From assembly GCA_028293775.1 (NCBI GenBank), contig JAQGOD010000152.1, positions 1 to 5,763 on the forward strand: DNA of 5,763 bases. Direction: 5' to 3'. The stretch is from Gammaproteobacteria bacterium (GTDB lineage: Bacteria; Pseudomonadota; Gammaproteobacteria; Steroidobacterales; Steroidobacteraceae). The number at the start of each line of letters is the position of its first letter. Position 1 is the stretch's first letter. Made by a program: the position numbers and the translations under genes. This document shows, piece after piece, positions 5,622 through 5,763 of the stretch. The notes below the pieces were generated by a model that was not told the origin of the DNA, ran no database searches, and saw only the letters and a program-made list of their open reading frames with translations.

Positions 5622-5763
5622 CTTGAATGCTCGGCGCACGCCGCTGATCTTGGCGGGTGCCTTGCTGTTGACTTGGTGCGTCGGGATGTTCGCTCGCGGC
5701 TACTGGACTCCGGACGAACCGCGCGAGGCAGACCTCGCGTGGCGGATGAGTTGGCAGGCTGAC
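5608..5763 (+). CDS. ArnT/PMT-like membrane glycosyltransferase, N-terminal fragment (3' part outside window)
   Basis: Fifty-two codons are visible before the window ends. They comprise a short basic N-terminus, one hydrophobic segment (about residues 12-29) and R-G-Y-W-T-P-D-E-P-R-E-A-D-L-A-W-R-M (30-47). The W-x-P-D-E-x-R-x-A-x-x-x-R-M pattern is the first periplasmic-loop motif of ArnT and related GT-C enzymes, whose acidic residue is catalytic. These transfer a sugar from undecaprenyl phosphate to lipid A or another envelope acceptor. The ATG at 5608 gives a family-typical short N-terminus, but its ribosome site is weak. In-frame alternatives are GTG at 5590 (CAAGGG 5 bp before it) and ATG at 5560 (AAGAGGT about 10 bp before it, right after an in-frame TGA). 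It is transcribed divergently from the importer operon. Without the rest, exact donor and acceptor are unknown. Confidence 0.72.
   Translation, partial: MQFETLNARRTPLILAGALLLTWCVGMFARGYWTPDEPREADLAWRMSWQAD

Noticed and set aside
1..5763. Insertion sequences, CRISPR arrays, tRNA or rRNA genes
   Set aside because: No transposase-like protein, no regularly spaced repeats beyond the short 12-bp array, and no tRNA cloverleaf or rRNA segment was recognised; nearly all the sequence is accounted for by the listed genes.

Overview
The window is high-GC (about 60% by eye) coding DNA of proteobacterial character. It contains an ABC importer with a secreted binding protein, a CopC/CopD copper pair, and a glycosyltransferase of the lipid A aminoarabinose transferase type, so the host is almost certainly Gram-negative. 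The class (gamma, beta or alpha) cannot be fixed from the sequence alone. Genes are tightly packed, and GTG or TTG starts outnumber ATG.

Layout. Positions 1-1009 (+) hold the last 36 codons of a CopC-type periplasmic copper-binding protein, then a complete CopD-type membrane protein. They converge, with a 15-bp gap, on a long minus-strand gene series that starts near 5492 and ends at 1025. In transcription order this series is: two tandem, diverged four-helix membrane proteins resembling DUF6644 (5492-5007 and 4990-4502), a FecCD/BtuC permease (4431-3442), a crotonase-fold enoyl-CoA isomerase/hydratase (3423-2650), a periplasmic class III substrate-binding protein (2646-1792) and a BtuD/FecE-type ATPase (1795-1025). 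Gaps are 16, 31-70, 18, 3 and -4 bp, as expected for one operon. Divergently from it, at the right edge, begins an ArnT/PMT-like glycosyltransferase (from about 5608, cut by the window end).

How the genes work together. Permease, binding protein and ATPase form a complete type II importer for a large metal chelate: cobalamin, or an iron siderophore or haem. The outer-membrane TonB receptor is not in the window. The odd member is the acyl-CoA enzyme, placed between permease and binding protein, with a strong ribosome-binding site and only 3 bp before the next gene. CopC/CopD handle copper at the inner membrane. The DUF6644-like pair has membrane-embedded histidines but no assigned function. 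The closest thing here to an undescribed system is the six-gene arrangement of two DUF6644-like genes, permease, enoyl-CoA isomerase, binding protein and ATPase.

Non-coding signals are few: an 11-bp perfect inverted repeat at the DUF6644-like/permease junction, a three-unit 12-bp tandem repeat at the first gene of the minus series, and a stem spanning the two convergent stop codons. I saw no RNA genes, CRISPR arrays, insertion sequences or B12 riboswitch.
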